Under the pieces are notes generated by a model, which made no database searches, was not told the DNA's origin, and saw nothing but the letters and a program-made list of their open reading frames with translations. Made by a program: the position numbers and the translations under genes. Positions 36,486 through 46,500 of a DNA stretch of 64,000 nt are shown in pieces. The stretch covers positions 3,227,501 to 3,291,500 of the forward strand of contig NZ_OY782038.1 in the NCBI RefSeq assembly GCF_963677575.1, written 5' to 3'. This DNA comes from an uncultured Draconibacterium sp. (GTDB taxonomy: Bacteria; Bacteroidota; Bacteroidia; Bacteroidales; Prolixibacteraceae). How positions within the stretch are numbered: the stretch's first letter is position 1; every line of letters starts with the position of its first letter.

Positions 36486-37865
36486 ATGGAAAAGAAAGTA
36501 AAAGTGAAATTCCCAAAGGCATTTTGGGTGGCAAATGCGGTGGAGTTGTTAGAGCGGGCTGCATATTACGGAGTTTTTATCGTTATCACGCTGTATTTGT
36601 CGCGTATTTTAGGATTTAACGATTTTCAGGCGGCAATTCTGGCCGGATCGTTTTCGGCAGGACTTTACTTCTTACCAACATTTGCCGGTGCAATAGCTGA
36701 TAAAATAGGTTTTAAAAAATCCTTGCTGATTGCCTTTACATTACTTTCTATCGGCTACTTTTCGATGGGTATACTACCAACAATACTCGAATCATCAGGC
36801 CTGGTTGAATATACCAAAACCACCCAGTTTAACGGGCTTCGCGAGAGTAATTTGAAATGGATTATCGTTCCGATTATGATCGTGATTATGATTGGCGGAT
36901 CGTTTATTAAATCGTGTATTACCGGAACTGTAGCTCGCGAAACAACCAAAGAAACCCGCGCGCAGGGATACTCCATCTTTTATATGATGGTAAACATTGG
37001 TGCTTTCTCGGGCAAAACCATTGTAAAACCATTGCGCGATGCTATGGGTAACGAAGGATTGGTTACACTTAACTACTTTGCCGGTGGAATTACTCTTTTG
37101 GCTGTAATTTTAGTGGCCCTTTTCTACAAAACAAGCCGATCACACGAAGAGTCGAAAAGTTTTTCACAGATTTTTGATGCATTGATTAAAGTGCTTGGCA
37201 ATGCGCGTTTAATAATACTTATTATCATTATCACCGGCTTTTGGATGGTGCAACACCAGTTGTATGCTACCATGCCGAAGTACGTATTGCGGCTTGCGGG
37301 CGAGGGTAGTGCTATTTCGTGGTTTGCCAACGTAAATCCGCTGGTAGTTTTTCTTACCGTTGGTTTTGTTACACAAATGATGCGCAATAAAACATCGTTG
37401 TTCTCCATGACTGTTGGGATGTTTATTATGCCGGTTTCGGCACTTTGTATGGCTTCGGGGCATTTAATGGGCAGCGATCCTATTCTTGGCTTGCATCCTG
37501 TAGCATTTATGATGATTGTAGGAATCGTTTTCCAGGGACTGGCAGAAACGTTTATTTCGCCGCGCTATCTGGAATATTTTTCATTGCAGGCACCAAAAGG
37601 CGAGGAGGGCTTGTATCTTGGCTTTAGCCATTTGCACTCGTTCCTGTCTTCTATCCTTGGTTTTGGCCTTTCGGGTTGGTTACTTACCAAATATTGCCCC
37701 GATCCTTTGTTGTTTGATACACATGCCGAGTGGGAAGCAGCTTCGGTAAATGCACATTATATCTGGTTTTATTTTGTGGGAATTGCCTCGGTATCAGCTG
37801 TTTCATTAATTGTTTATGGTAAAGCAGTAAAATACATTGACCGTAAAAAACAATTTTCGAATTAA
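36486..37865 (+). CDS. POT-like major facilitator transporter (probable peptide:proton symporter)
   Basis: A 459-residue membrane protein with about 12 or more hydrophobic segments. The first helix carries ELLERAAYYG, matching the ExxERxxxYG signature of the POT/PTR oligopeptide symporters. A second cytoplasmic motif, GSFSAGLYFLPTFAGAIADKIG, fits the MFS loop 2-3 region. Di- or tripeptide import is likely but not proven, because Bacteroidota have POT relatives of unknown substrate. It has its own promoter, and the tRNA-Leu gene follows after about 60 bases. Confidence 0.85.
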   Translation: MEKKVKVKFPKAFWVANAVELLERAAYYGVFIVITLYLSRILGFNDFQAAILAGSFSAGLYFLPTFAGAIADKIGFKKSLLIAFTLLSIGYFSMGILPTILESSGLVEYTKTTQFNGLRESNLKWIIVPIMIVIMIGGSFIKSCITGTVARETTKETRAQGYSIFYMMVNIGAFSGKTIVKPLRDAMGNEGLVTLNYFAGGITLLAVILVALFYKTSRSHEESKSFSQIFDALIKVLGNARLIILIIIITGFWMVQHQLYATMPKYVLRLAGEGSAISWFANVNPLVVFLTVGFVTQMMRNKTSLFSMTVGMFIMPVSALCMASGHLMGSDPILGLHPVAFMMIVGIVFQGLAETFISPRYLEYFSLQAPKGEEGLYLGFSHLHSFLSSILGFGLSGWLLTKYCPDPLLFDTHAEWEAASVNAHYIWFYFVGIASVSAVSLIVYGKAVKYIDRKKQFSN

Positions 37866-37868
37866 TAT

Positions 37869-37899
37869 TTTGCTGATTCGGGTTAAATAATTAGTTTTG
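37869..37899 (+). promoter_or_regulatory. Promoter of tRNA-Leu
   Basis: TTTG (37869-37872), a 19-base spacer and TAGTTTTG (37892-37899) match the Bacteroidota housekeeping promoter, 27 bases ahead of the tRNA. Confidence 0.75.
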
Positions 37900-37926
37900 C
37901 ACACCAATTTTCCACAAAGGAAGTTT

Positions 37927-38010
37927 GCCCGGGTGGCGGAATTGGTAGACGCGCTGGATTCAAAATCCAGTTCTGGCAACGGAGTGCGGGTTCGATTCCC
38001 GCCCCGGGTA
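37927..38010 (+). tRNA. tRNA-Leu (anticodon CAA)
   Basis: An 84-nt class II tRNA. The acceptor stem is GCCCGGG/CCCGGGT (closing G-U pair) with discriminator A at 38010. The anticodon arm CTGGATTCAAAATCCAG carries CAA, a long variable arm follows, and the T arm is GCGGG-TTCGATT-CCCGC. No CCA is encoded. Confidence 0.97.
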
Positions 38011-38034
38011 CTTGTTGAAATACCAAATAACATT

Positions 38035-38070
38035 AAAAGCGCTTAAATCATTGATTTAAGCGCTTTTTTA
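38035..38070 (+). terminator. Intrinsic terminator of tRNA-Leu
   Basis: A 16-bp near-perfect inverted repeat, AAAAGCGCTTAAATCA and its complement, runs into a T tract. Confidence 0.92.
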
Positions 38071-39035
38071 TTTAGCATAAATATCAAAAAAAATGCTTTT
38101 AAAGCATTTAAAATACTTGGGATCACATTAAAAAGTAGGTGGAGAAGAAAAAATATCTCACCCAGAAGTTTGAATATTGAATAAAAGCTACCAGAAATAA
38201 GCAACATTCTTTTGGCTTATCAGCCGGATTCTACTCTTTGGCTTAGCCCAAAGAGATAGACAGAAAACCCAAGGCTGCGCCCGCCTCTCTCGGAAAAGCT
38301 ACGCGATGCCGACTAAAATTACTGAACTCGTCGTACCTCCTCAAACAGCAGTAATTTTTTTACGTCGTCACCACTTGTTTTCCGGATCACCGGCCGAGGC
38401 CCTGCTCCGATGCAGTGACGTTGCTTAAGAGGACGGCCTCTTTTGGTCGTTGCCCGGAGTTAAAATAAAACCGTAGTGAGAGCGGGAAGCTCCGAGTAGG
38501 CAAGGAGATCACCCGTCCGAACTTGGGTTTTATAAAAACGCCGGGTAGTGACCAAAAGCAGCCTTGCGTTTTTTGCTTCGTTTTTGTGGTAAGACAAAAA
38601 TGAAGGCCGCCGGCAGGCATGAAATTATTGTCAATTTCTAAATTAAGCCACCGGATTTTTCAGGTGATCCAATACTTGGGCATAGCTCACTGAAAATAAC
38701 CCAGATTTATGTTCGGATTTTGGACTATAAGATTTCAGAAGATATGCAGAAAGTAAAAATTGGATAGGCGTTTTTTATTTGAAGTCAATATGTGCCTCAT
38801 AATATAAAAATTCTTAAAATAGACTATATTTTTAGAATGAACTTTCATAGCTTCCTTTCTTTCAGATTACATGATTCAAAAGTTCTCATGAACGGATAAG
38901 AGACATAAATCAATATAGAGATACAAATCAAATCCTCTCAAATAAATGTGTTTATAACGTAATAACTGAAAAACTAGTTGTATAACTGAAAAATCAGTTG
39001 TATGTTTACATCCTACATACAAATGATTAAAACAC
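38071..39035. other. Gene-free stretch between the tRNA and the propeller array, with a GC-richer non-coding segment
   Basis: I find no convincing gene in these 965 bases. The segment 38260-38640 is visibly richer in G and C than its flanks and contains short hairpins, for example CTCTTTGG/CCAAAGAG at 38234-38255. An open frame on the minus strand at 38387-38620 has a low-complexity, uncharacteristic product and no start context, so I treat it as non-coding. The segment could be a dispersed intergenic repeat or a scar of an inserted element next to the tRNA. Confidence 0.4.
38962..39001. repeat. Tandem pair of 20-bp operator-like dyads upstream of the first propeller gene
   Basis: Two adjacent 20-base units (38962-38981, 38982-39001) both begin ATAACTGAAAAA and end AGTTGT, differing at two bases. 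The second contains the perfect dyad AACTGA-AAAA-TCAGTT. A repeat of exactly two helical turns, 35 bases before the start of the first propeller gene, suggests a transcription-factor operator. Confidence 0.55.
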
Positions 39036-40328
39036 ATGAAAATCAACAAAATTAGACCAATCGAAAATCGATTATCATCCTTTGTCAATTGGATTCAGGC
39101 CTTCTACTCATTGAGCACATTTACTGTAGTAGTTCTGTTCATTTTAGTGGCAATTTCAGCTTGTTCCAACAACAATGCTGAAGAAAAAGAAGAAATTCAT
39201 AATGTCCAGATTATTCAGGCTTTTAACAGTTTGGATAAGGCCCAATTAAGTCAAATAATTGATGGAGAAATTGAATATGTTCGTTTGGAAACGAAAAAGG
39301 ACATTCTTTTAGGAAACTCGCCGCGTGTATTTACTACTGATTTATATATTGTAGCTGCAACACATCGACAATTGTACTTATTCGACCGTAAAACGGGAAA
39401 ATTCATCCGGGAGATCGGGCATTACGGCAAAGATCCTGACGGATACAGAAATGTACTTAAAGCTTTTACTTTCGATGAAAAGCGTAGTCAGGTTTATACG
39501 AAAGGCTGGGACTCAAAAGTTTACGCTACCTACACATTGGATGGATCTGTAGCCAACGAAATCACCGTTCAACCAATTGAACGCGAAGAGGATATGGCAA
39601 ATAATATTTTCACAGAAATGATTACTTCCATTGCTCCCTTAAACGACACGAGCCACATTGGCTATGTGTGGAACCTTAACGGAAAAGAAGAGGCAAAACT
39701 AATTGTGTTCAATAAAAACAATCCGCGAATAAAAGTCTTTCCGCAATACAAACGTTTTGATTACGACATCAACCGCGATGGTATTTCTGTGTTTGATTGG
39801 AACGCCAAATTTTATTTTTTACAAAATGAGCTTCACTTTTTTGAACGGTTTACTGATACTGTATTTACAGTTTCTATAGAGAATCTGAAACCTGAGTTCG
39901 TGCTTCACAGAGGGGAAACAGAAGAAGCAAGCGGTAGTAATTTAACCGGTCAAAAGGGCGATGTACCATATTTATTAATTGATGATTTGTTTGGAGCCGG
40001 GCGTTTCCTCTTTTTCAAAATAAGACAGCCACGCGAAGAATTTAATGGTGATATCTATTACGGCTTTTACGACAAAGCCACAAATACCACCAAACTCTCC
40101 GAAAACAATTTGGGCATTATAAATGATGTAAACGACTTTCTCCCCTTTCCTTTTAAATCGGTAAACCAAAACAACGAGGTAGCAGGTTTACTTGAAGCTT
40201 TTGAAGTAAAACTTTGGTTTGACGATAACCCGGAAGCCGCCGGAGAATTGCCGGTCCAGTTGAAATCATTAAGTACCATGGCGGAAACGGATAATCCGGT
40301 GGTAATGATTGCAAAACTGAAAGAGTAA
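39036..40328 (+). CDS. 6-bladed beta-propeller lipoprotein (array member 1)
   Basis: A 430-residue lipoprotein with a long cytoplasmic-side N-terminus before the hydrophobic segment and lipobox ISAC (about Cys43). Blades show the pattern IEYVRLETKKDILLG, LYIVAATHRQLYLFDRKTGKFIREIG, while the family loop GxxGxGPxEY reads GHYGKDPDGY. The C-terminus is DNPVVMIAKLKE, the tail shared across this array. The family (DUF5128/6-bladed beta-propeller) has unknown function, with peptide or polysaccharide sensing often supposed. It opens the array behind the tandem dyads at 38962. Confidence 0.82.
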   Translation: MKINKIRPIENRLSSFVNWIQAFYSLSTFTVVVLFILVAISACSNNNAEEKEEIHNVQIIQAFNSLDKAQLSQIIDGEIEYVRLETKKDILLGNSPRVFTTDLYIVAATHRQLYLFDRKTGKFIREIGHYGKDPDGYRNVLKAFTFDEKRSQVYTKGWDSKVYATYTLDGSVANEITVQPIEREEDMANNIFTEMITSIAPLNDTSHIGYVWNLNGKEEAKLIVFNKNNPRIKVFPQYKRFDYDINRDGISVFDWNAKFYFLQNELHFFERFTDTVFTVSIENLKPEFVLHRGETEEASGSNLTGQKGDVPYLLIDDLFGAGRFLFFKIRQPREEFNGDIYYGFYDKATNTTKLSENNLGIINDVNDFLPFPFKSVNQNNEVAGLLEAFEVKLWFDDNPEAAGELPVQLKSLSTMAETDNPVVMIAKLKE

Positions 40329-40373
40329 GTGCTACAAAGCCCAAAACTGTAATAAACCAGGAACTATAAACAG

Positions 40374-41557
40374 ATGGACATTATTCAAAAATATTTAATA
40401 TCAACTATTCTGTTTTTACTGATTTGTTACTTTGAGGTTGATGCACAAAAAGTCGTTCAGATTCCAATAGGGCAAAATATCGGCAAATCAGAAGAACTAC
40501 CGATCAACATTGTTGCTGAAGACATCTGTTTTATACCGTTGGAAACCAATGAAAACTGTTTGTTCGGGACTGACATCTCGAAAATTGAAATTGTTGATAA
40601 CAATCTTTTTGTGAGCGACTACAATTACATTTTTAAATACGATCTAGATGGAAATTTCATAACAAGAATTGGGGAAAAAGGCAGGGGCCCCGGTGAATAC
40701 GCAAAGGGATTTCAAACTTTCCTGATCGACACAAACAGGCGGCACCTGATTGGTTTTGACCTGCTTGATCAGAAAATGATGGAGTTTGACTTTGAAGGGA
40801 ACTTTTTGCGTGAAGAAAAAGTAAACTTTTTACCTGGTCCGGCCGAATGGAGTGGAAATGGATACATTGCTGTTTACAATATGAGTTTTACCTACGAAAA
40901 AGAGCCGTGGCATGATTTCTACCTATTGGATGAAAATGCTAAAACAATTCAGAAAAACAGGTTTAAAAAACAAGCTGACAAAAGATATGGTTTGATGATA
41001 TACCCAGCCCTTTTTTACCGATACAAAGGGAGAACACGATATAAAAATCCGTACGAAAATGTAATTTACGAACTGGATGAAAAAGGCAGAACAACACCGG
41101 TTTACGAGTTGGATTATGGGAAATATGAAAAATACAATGATGTTGATGACGTCGAGATTCAAGTAAAAAACAATATTGGAACTAACAGGTCGAACCCAAA
41201 AAGTTTTGAAAAAATTGGCTTGCTGGGTTTAAGCGAAACCGATAATTATCTTTTTATTTATTACGGTCACCAGGAACAACGAAAATTTGGAGTGTTTGAT
41301 AAAAAGCGTAAGATATTTTTCAATCTGTTTGATACCAATTTTGATTTGTACGGTTTTCATGACGATTTATATGGAGGGGTACCTCTTTTCCCAAGGCCGG
41401 GCTTAATAACTCCCGGTTTTACTGCTATTTCACAGCCTTTGAGTTTAAAGAGCTTTTAAAATCAGCAAGGTCACTGAAGCCTGAATTGAAAAATATACTT
41501 GACAAAGTAGATGAAAACGATAATCCGGTGCTGATACTGGTAAAACTGAAAGAGTAG
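40374..41557 (+). pseudogene. 6-bladed beta-propeller protein with a 3' frameshift (array member 2)
   Basis: The open frame from ATG 40374 gives 361 residues and stops at 41459. It has an exported N-terminus (LICYFEVDAQ, not a lipobox) and the family loop GEKGRGPGEY. The expected C-terminal part continues in the -1 frame: it can be read as CYFTAFEFKELLKSARS through DENDNPVLILVKLKE to a TAG at 41555-41557. One base appears lost near the TTTT run at about 41416-41422. Either the gene is a recent pseudogene, or the shift is a sequencing error or a recoding site. Confidence 0.75.
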
Positions 41558-41945
41558 AAGGCCTGGATATTCGATAATTTGAGATTTTGGGCTGATTCAC
41601 ATTTTAGCCTTCAAGGAACTGTGTTCGAAATATGAAACAATTAGAAGATGTGGAGGATTTCGAACAATCAACTAAATATTTAGGTATAATTTTTGTTACT
41701 GACTAGCAAACATATATTTCTAAAGCAATTTTTGACCATTGCCATCTTCGTTTTTACATTCATAACAAATGAACAAGAACCAAATGAAAAATAAAATACT
41801 TAAAAAATCCAAACATATGATTTTAATAAGCCATGAATTAATTGAGTAACATCATGTATTACAATAATAAACGTTAAAAATTATAGGATATAATAATCTG
41901 TTTGTTAAGTTTATAGTATCAACAAAAAACCTAGATACCGTGAAT
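41558..41945. other. Gene-free gap ahead of the efflux adaptor, with a shared promoter-like motif
   Basis: No gene is supported in these 388 bases. The 29-mer at 41667-41695 (ATCAACTAAA, three variable bases, TTAGGTATAATTTTTG) recurs at 52660-52688 with 25 of 29 identities, and its 3' part GGTATAATTTTTG recurs at 46701-46713. All three precede genes of this region, so it may be a promoter. A 24-residue frame (41632-41706) overlapping it has no support. Confidence 0.45.
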
Positions 41946-43025
41946 ATGCCAAAATTCCCTTCCATAAAACTACAAGTTATCTTGTTTTTTCTCGTTTTCT
42001 TATTTTTGTTTACAGCCTGTACAAACAAGCCCAACGCTTCAGCAGAAGTAAACAAAGAAGCTCTTCCTGAAGAAAAAAACACAGTAGAAGTAATTACCCT
42101 CGAAGAAAAAGATTTTTTAAAAGAAATAGTAAGCAATGGTAAATTATCGGCCTCGCAGCAAGCTGAACTTTATTTCGGGGTTTCCGGCTCAATTGCATTA
42201 ATAAATGTGCAGAACGGTAATACTATTCGTGAGAATCAAGTAATTGCCAGCCTGGACAATGAAACATACCGCCTTAATATGAAAAAAGCGGAGATTACCA
42301 TGGAACAGGCAAAAATTGATAAGTTGGATGCTTTGATTGGCATGGGTTACAACACTGCCGACACATTATATTCTGTAGAACATGAAGCTATTGCCGATAT
42401 ACGTTCGGGCTATAACCAGGCACAGGTAACTTTTGAAGAAGCCCGGCTTCAATTGGCAAAAACAGAATTAAAAGCTCCATTTGCAGGAAAAATTTCAGGA
42501 ATTAAACAAAAAACTTTCGAGCAAGCCAATCAATCTGAACCATTTTGCACACTTATTAATGACCGACGTTTTTACATCGATTTTCCATTGCTTGAAACCG
42601 AAATCTCAAAAGTGAAATTGGGACAAAATGTAAGCATCGCACCTATTTCCGGCGCGCAAAACACTACAGGTAAGATTTGTGAAATTGATCCGAACATAGA
42701 TGAGAATGGACTGATCTGGTTAAAAGCTGAGGTGGAAAATCCCGGACAATATATGCAGGGAATGAATGTAAAAGTAAGTATAAAACAAGCGATAGCAGAT
42801 CAATTGGTTGTGCCTAAACAAGCCGTTGTATTACGTCAGAACCGCGAGGTGCTTTTCCGCTACACCCAGGGCATTGCGTACTGGACATACATAAACGTAC
42901 TTAACGAAAACGAAAATGAATATGCCGTTGCTGCAGCTGAAGGCGCGACACTTTCTCCAGGCGACACAGTAATTGTTTCCAATAATCTAAACCTGGCACA
43001 CGAATCGGAAGTGGAAATAGAATAA
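41946..43025 (+). CDS. RND efflux periplasmic adaptor (HlyD/membrane fusion protein family), lipoprotein
   Basis: A 359-residue membrane-fusion protein. A signal peptide with lipobox FTAC (about Cys25) is followed by a beta-barrel/lipoyl half (GVSGSIALINVQNGNTIRENQVIASLDNE, split here as GVSGSIALINVQNG then NTIRENQVIASLDNE), a short helical hairpin (about 100-160), the second lipoyl half ELKAPFAGKISG and a C-terminal beta barrel. I choose ATG 41946 over GTG 41940. It should link the inner-membrane RND pumps at 43595 and 62742 to an outer-membrane factor, which is not in the window. Confidence 0.9.
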   Translation: MPKFPSIKLQVILFFLVFLFLFTACTNKPNASAEVNKEALPEEKNTVEVITLEEKDFLKEIVSNGKLSASQQAELYFGVSGSIALINVQNGNTIRENQVIASLDNETYRLNMKKAEITMEQAKIDKLDALIGMGYNTADTLYSVEHEAIADIRSGYNQAQVTFEEARLQLAKTELKAPFAGKISGIKQKTFEQANQSEPFCTLINDRRFYIDFPLLETEISKVKLGQNVSIAPISGAQNTTGKICEIDPNIDENGLIWLKAEVENPGQYMQGMNVKVSIKQAIADQLVVPKQAVVLRQNREVLFRYTQGIAYWTYINVLNENENEYAVAAAEGATLSPGDTVIVSNNLNLAHESEVEIE

Positions 43026-43042
43026 TTGATTGAGAGTTTGGA

Positions 43043-43584
43043 GGTTTGAAGGTTTGAATGTTCGAACAACAACAAACAACTTCTAACGATTTCAAACAAA
43101 ATCAAACAATAAATAAACAAAATCAACGAGCTATGGCAACCATAAATAACTTTGAAGATTTGGAAATATGGCAATTAGCGAGAGAAATTTGTCAGGATAT
43201 TTATCGGATTATCAAATATGATTCTTTTAGTAAGGATTTCGGGTTGGTAAAACAAATCAACAATTCCTCAGGCTCTGTCATGGATAATATTGCAGAAGGT
43301 TTTGAACGGGAAGGCAACAAAGAGTTTCGACAGTTTCTGTTTATTGCCAAAGGTTCATGCGGAGAATGCAGATCCCAACTCATTCGGGCTTATGATAGGA
43401 AATACATCAATCAGGATGAATTTACAATCATCTATAATAAACTAACTACCGAAAACGTGAAAGTTAAGAATTTCATTTCCTATTTAAGTAAAAGTTCCAT
43501 GGCCGGAAATAAATTTAAATAAAAACCAATCTCTTTTCTAGAATGTCAAACTACGATAGAACCAATTCAAACAACCTTCAAACC
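43043..43584 (+). mobile_element. Mini-element: four-helix-bundle gene with inverted-repeat ends
   Basis: The 43133-43522 gene is framed by GGTTTGAAGGTTTGAATG (43043-43060) and the near-complement ATTCAAACAACCTTCAAACC (43565-43584). The segment separates two genes, the adaptor and the RND permease, that are normally contiguous. The ends resemble the paired termini of intervening sequences that carry this protein family in 23S rRNA genes. No recombinase is encoded, so mobilisation in trans would be required. Confidence 0.5.
43133..43522 (+). CDS. Four helix bundle protein (23S rRNA intervening-sequence protein family)
   Basis: A 129-residue all-helical protein recognised by FEDLEIWQLAREICQDIY, FGLVKQINNSSGSVMDNIAEGFERE and FRQFLFIAKGSCGECRSQL, the S23/IVP pattern. 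I place the start at ATG 43133, since the frame can extend to 43058 only through low-complexity sequence. The family occurs in rRNA intervening sequences, beside diversity-generating retroelements (Avd) and as dispersed solo genes. Solo members have no known function. Its location inside an efflux operon and between inverted repeats suggests insertion. Confidence 0.88.
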   Translation: MATINNFEDLEIWQLAREICQDIYRIIKYDSFSKDFGLVKQINNSSGSVMDNIAEGFEREGNKEFRQFLFIAKGSCGECRSQLIRAYDRKYINQDEFTIIYNKLTTENVKVKNFISYLSKSSMAGNKFK

Positions 43585-43594
43585 AAATAAAAGA

Positions 43595-46500
43595 ATGGTA
43601 AAATTCCTGATCCATCGACCAATAGCTGTTACAATGGCATTTTTGGCTTTCCTTCTTATTGGAATAGCCACCACCGTACAAATTCCGGTGTCGTTAATGC
43701 CTGACATCGATATTCCTGTTATTTCCATACGGGTTCCTTCGAACGAAATGCCGGCCCGCCAGCTGGAAAATGTAGTTGTAAAACAAATCCGAAGCGTGTT
43801 AAAAGAAGTGAACCACATTGAAGAGATGAAAAGCGAAACACGCGACGGAACGGCCTGGATTGAACTGCGCTTTAAACACGGAACTTCTATCGATCTGGCT
43901 TCCATTGAGGTGAACGAAAAAGTGGATAAAGCTATGAACTACCTTCCGCGAGAAATGAGCCGCCCGGAAGTGATCAGAGCCAGTGCTTCGGATATCCCCG
44001 TTTTTTACCTGATGGTGAATAAAAAAGCAGAGCTTTTAACCGGCAACAAAGAGGAATTTCTGCAATTAAGTAATTTCACCAGCCAGGTGATACGAAAACG
44101 TCTGGAACAACTTCCTGAAGTTGCATTGGTCGACATGAGCGGTCTTCAATATCCCGAAATTAAAATCACACCGCACACTGCCTACCTGCAAAACGGTACG
44201 TTTACCATTTCGCAACTTGAGCAGGAATTGAATAATAACAACATTGATTTGGGGAACTTGTTAATACGCGATGGCCAATACCAGTACAACATCCGTTTTA
44301 ATACGCGGCTTCGCGATGTTTCTGAGATAGCTGAAATTCCGGTAAACCTGAACGGAAAAGTCGTCTCGCTTTCCGAGATTGCTGATGTAAGTCTTCAGCC
44401 ACAAAAACCACAGGGAAACATAAAGATCAACTCAGAAAGTGCGATTAGCCTGGCGGTGATTAAACAATCTGATGCTAAAATGGCTGACTTAAAAGACGAA
44501 CTTGATGAGTTGGTCGGTTATTTTAAAGACGATTACCCTGAATTGGAATTTAATATCACCCGCGATCAGTCGAAATTATTGGAGTACTCCATCAATAACC
44601 TTGGGCAAAGTTTGTTAATAGGCGGACTGCTTGCATTTCTGATACTATTTGTATTTCTGCGCGAACGAAAAGCACCGTGGTTAATCGGCATCAGTATTCC
44701 GGTTTCGCTGTTGCTTGCCCTCTTTTTCTTTTACCTGTTTAAACTCTCCATCAACATTATCTCGCTGTCTGGATTAATTCTTGGAGTTGGAATGATGATC
44801 GATAATTCGATCATTGTAATCGACAATATTACGCAATACCGCGACCGGCATTTTACTTTGTCACGGGCATGCGAGGTAGGAACAAACGAAGTTATCCGGC
44901 CCTTAATCAGTTCGGTACTTACCACCTGTGCCGTTTTTATTCCTTTAATCTTTATGAAAGGAATGGCTGGTGCCCTGTTTTTCGATCAGGCAATTGCGGT
45001 AACTATCGGCTTAAGTATTTCGCTGCTGGTTTCCATAACACTCCTGCCTACCCTGTACCGGCTGTTTTATTCAAAAGCGAAACAGGAAAAACAAAAGAGA
45101 CAAAAAGATCCAGGTTATTACCGATGGTATGAACGCGGTTTAAAGTTTGTACTTAGAAATCAAGGTGCCACCATTGTATTTGTGCTTCTATTGTTAGCCG
45201 GAGCTGCTTTATTAGGTAAAATGTTAACTACTTCGCGATTCCCTGAAGTAAGCCAGGATGAAATGGTTTTAAAAATTGATTGGAACGAACCGCTTACCCT
45301 GGACGAGAATAACAAACGCGTGAACGAATTAATGACGTCATTATCTACAAAACCACTTTATTTTATTGAAGAAGCAGGAAAACAACAATACCTGTTAAAC
45401 AGTGGAGAGGATGCCGGAACAACAGAAAACAAACTGATAATAAAAGCAGAATCGCCGGCAAGTCTATCAAAAACGACCAAGGCGTTAGGTACGTATTTCG
45501 CTAATCATTTTCCCGCTGCCGATTTTAGTTTTACAGAAGCAGACAACCTGTTTAACCTGGCTTTTGGAAAATCGGAAGCACCGCTTATCGCCCGTTTTTC
45601 ACACTTTAATCCGGGCAATAAAAACTACCTCGATGAGCTTTCTGCATTATTGGCCGACCTGGATAAAAACTATCACAACAGTTTGCAATCGAAACTGATA
45701 ACACGGCAATTGATTTTGCTGGAAACCGATCCGGAAAAGTTAATGTTTTACGAGGTAGACAATGATGAACTTTACCGCGAAGTAAAAAGTGCTTTTAATG
45801 TAAATACGGTGTTCACCATTAACAACAACAATATGTTTGTTCCGGTAAGCATTGGGAACTCTTACCAATCGGTTTATGAGATCATTCAAAATATCCAGGT
45901 ACGGAATCAGAACAACGAGGAAATTCCCTTGTCGGGATTGGTAACAGTAAACAGCGGCTCGGGACTAAAATCAATTGTTGCCGGTAAGGAAAATGAATAT
46001 TTCCCGGTGGAATTTGAGATCAATCCGGGCGATTTTAAAACGGTTTCGGAGGATATAAAAACCATCGCGGCAAATCACTCCTCTTTCGATCTGTCATTTG
46101 GCGGTTCTATACTTTCAAACCGTGCCATGCTAACAGAATTACTGCTGATTATCGGGGTAAGTTTACTCTTGCTCTATTTTATTCTGGCCGCACAGTTCGA
46201 ATCGTTTGTTTTACCGGTAATTGTATTGCTGGAAGTACCGATCGACTTGTTTGGTGCTTTTCTGGCGTTAAAACTTTTTGGTGCAGGAATCAATATTATG
46301 TCGGCCATTGGGATTATTGTAATGGCCGGTATTATCATTAACGATTCCATTCTGAAAATCGACACCATGAACAAGTTACACGACTCAGGCTATTCGCTGA
46401 TCCGCTCGGTTATGGAAGCCGGTCACCGGCGACTAAAACCGATTATTATGACCAGTTTAACCACCATCCTGGCGATGCTTCCTTTCCTTTTTCAGAAAGG

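Noticed and set aside
37806..38033. Minus-strand frame across tRNA-Leu
   Set aside because: It is antisense to a clear tRNA and to the end of the transporter gene.
38387..38620. Minus-strand open frame of 77 codons in the post-tRNA gap
   Set aside because: Its product is compositionally odd, lacks a plausible start context, and lies within a hairpin-rich non-coding block.
41632..41706. A 24-residue frame (MKQLEDVEDF...) ahead of the adaptor gene
   Set aside because: It has no homology or signal features, and it overlaps the repeated promoter-like motif, so the open frame is probably chance.
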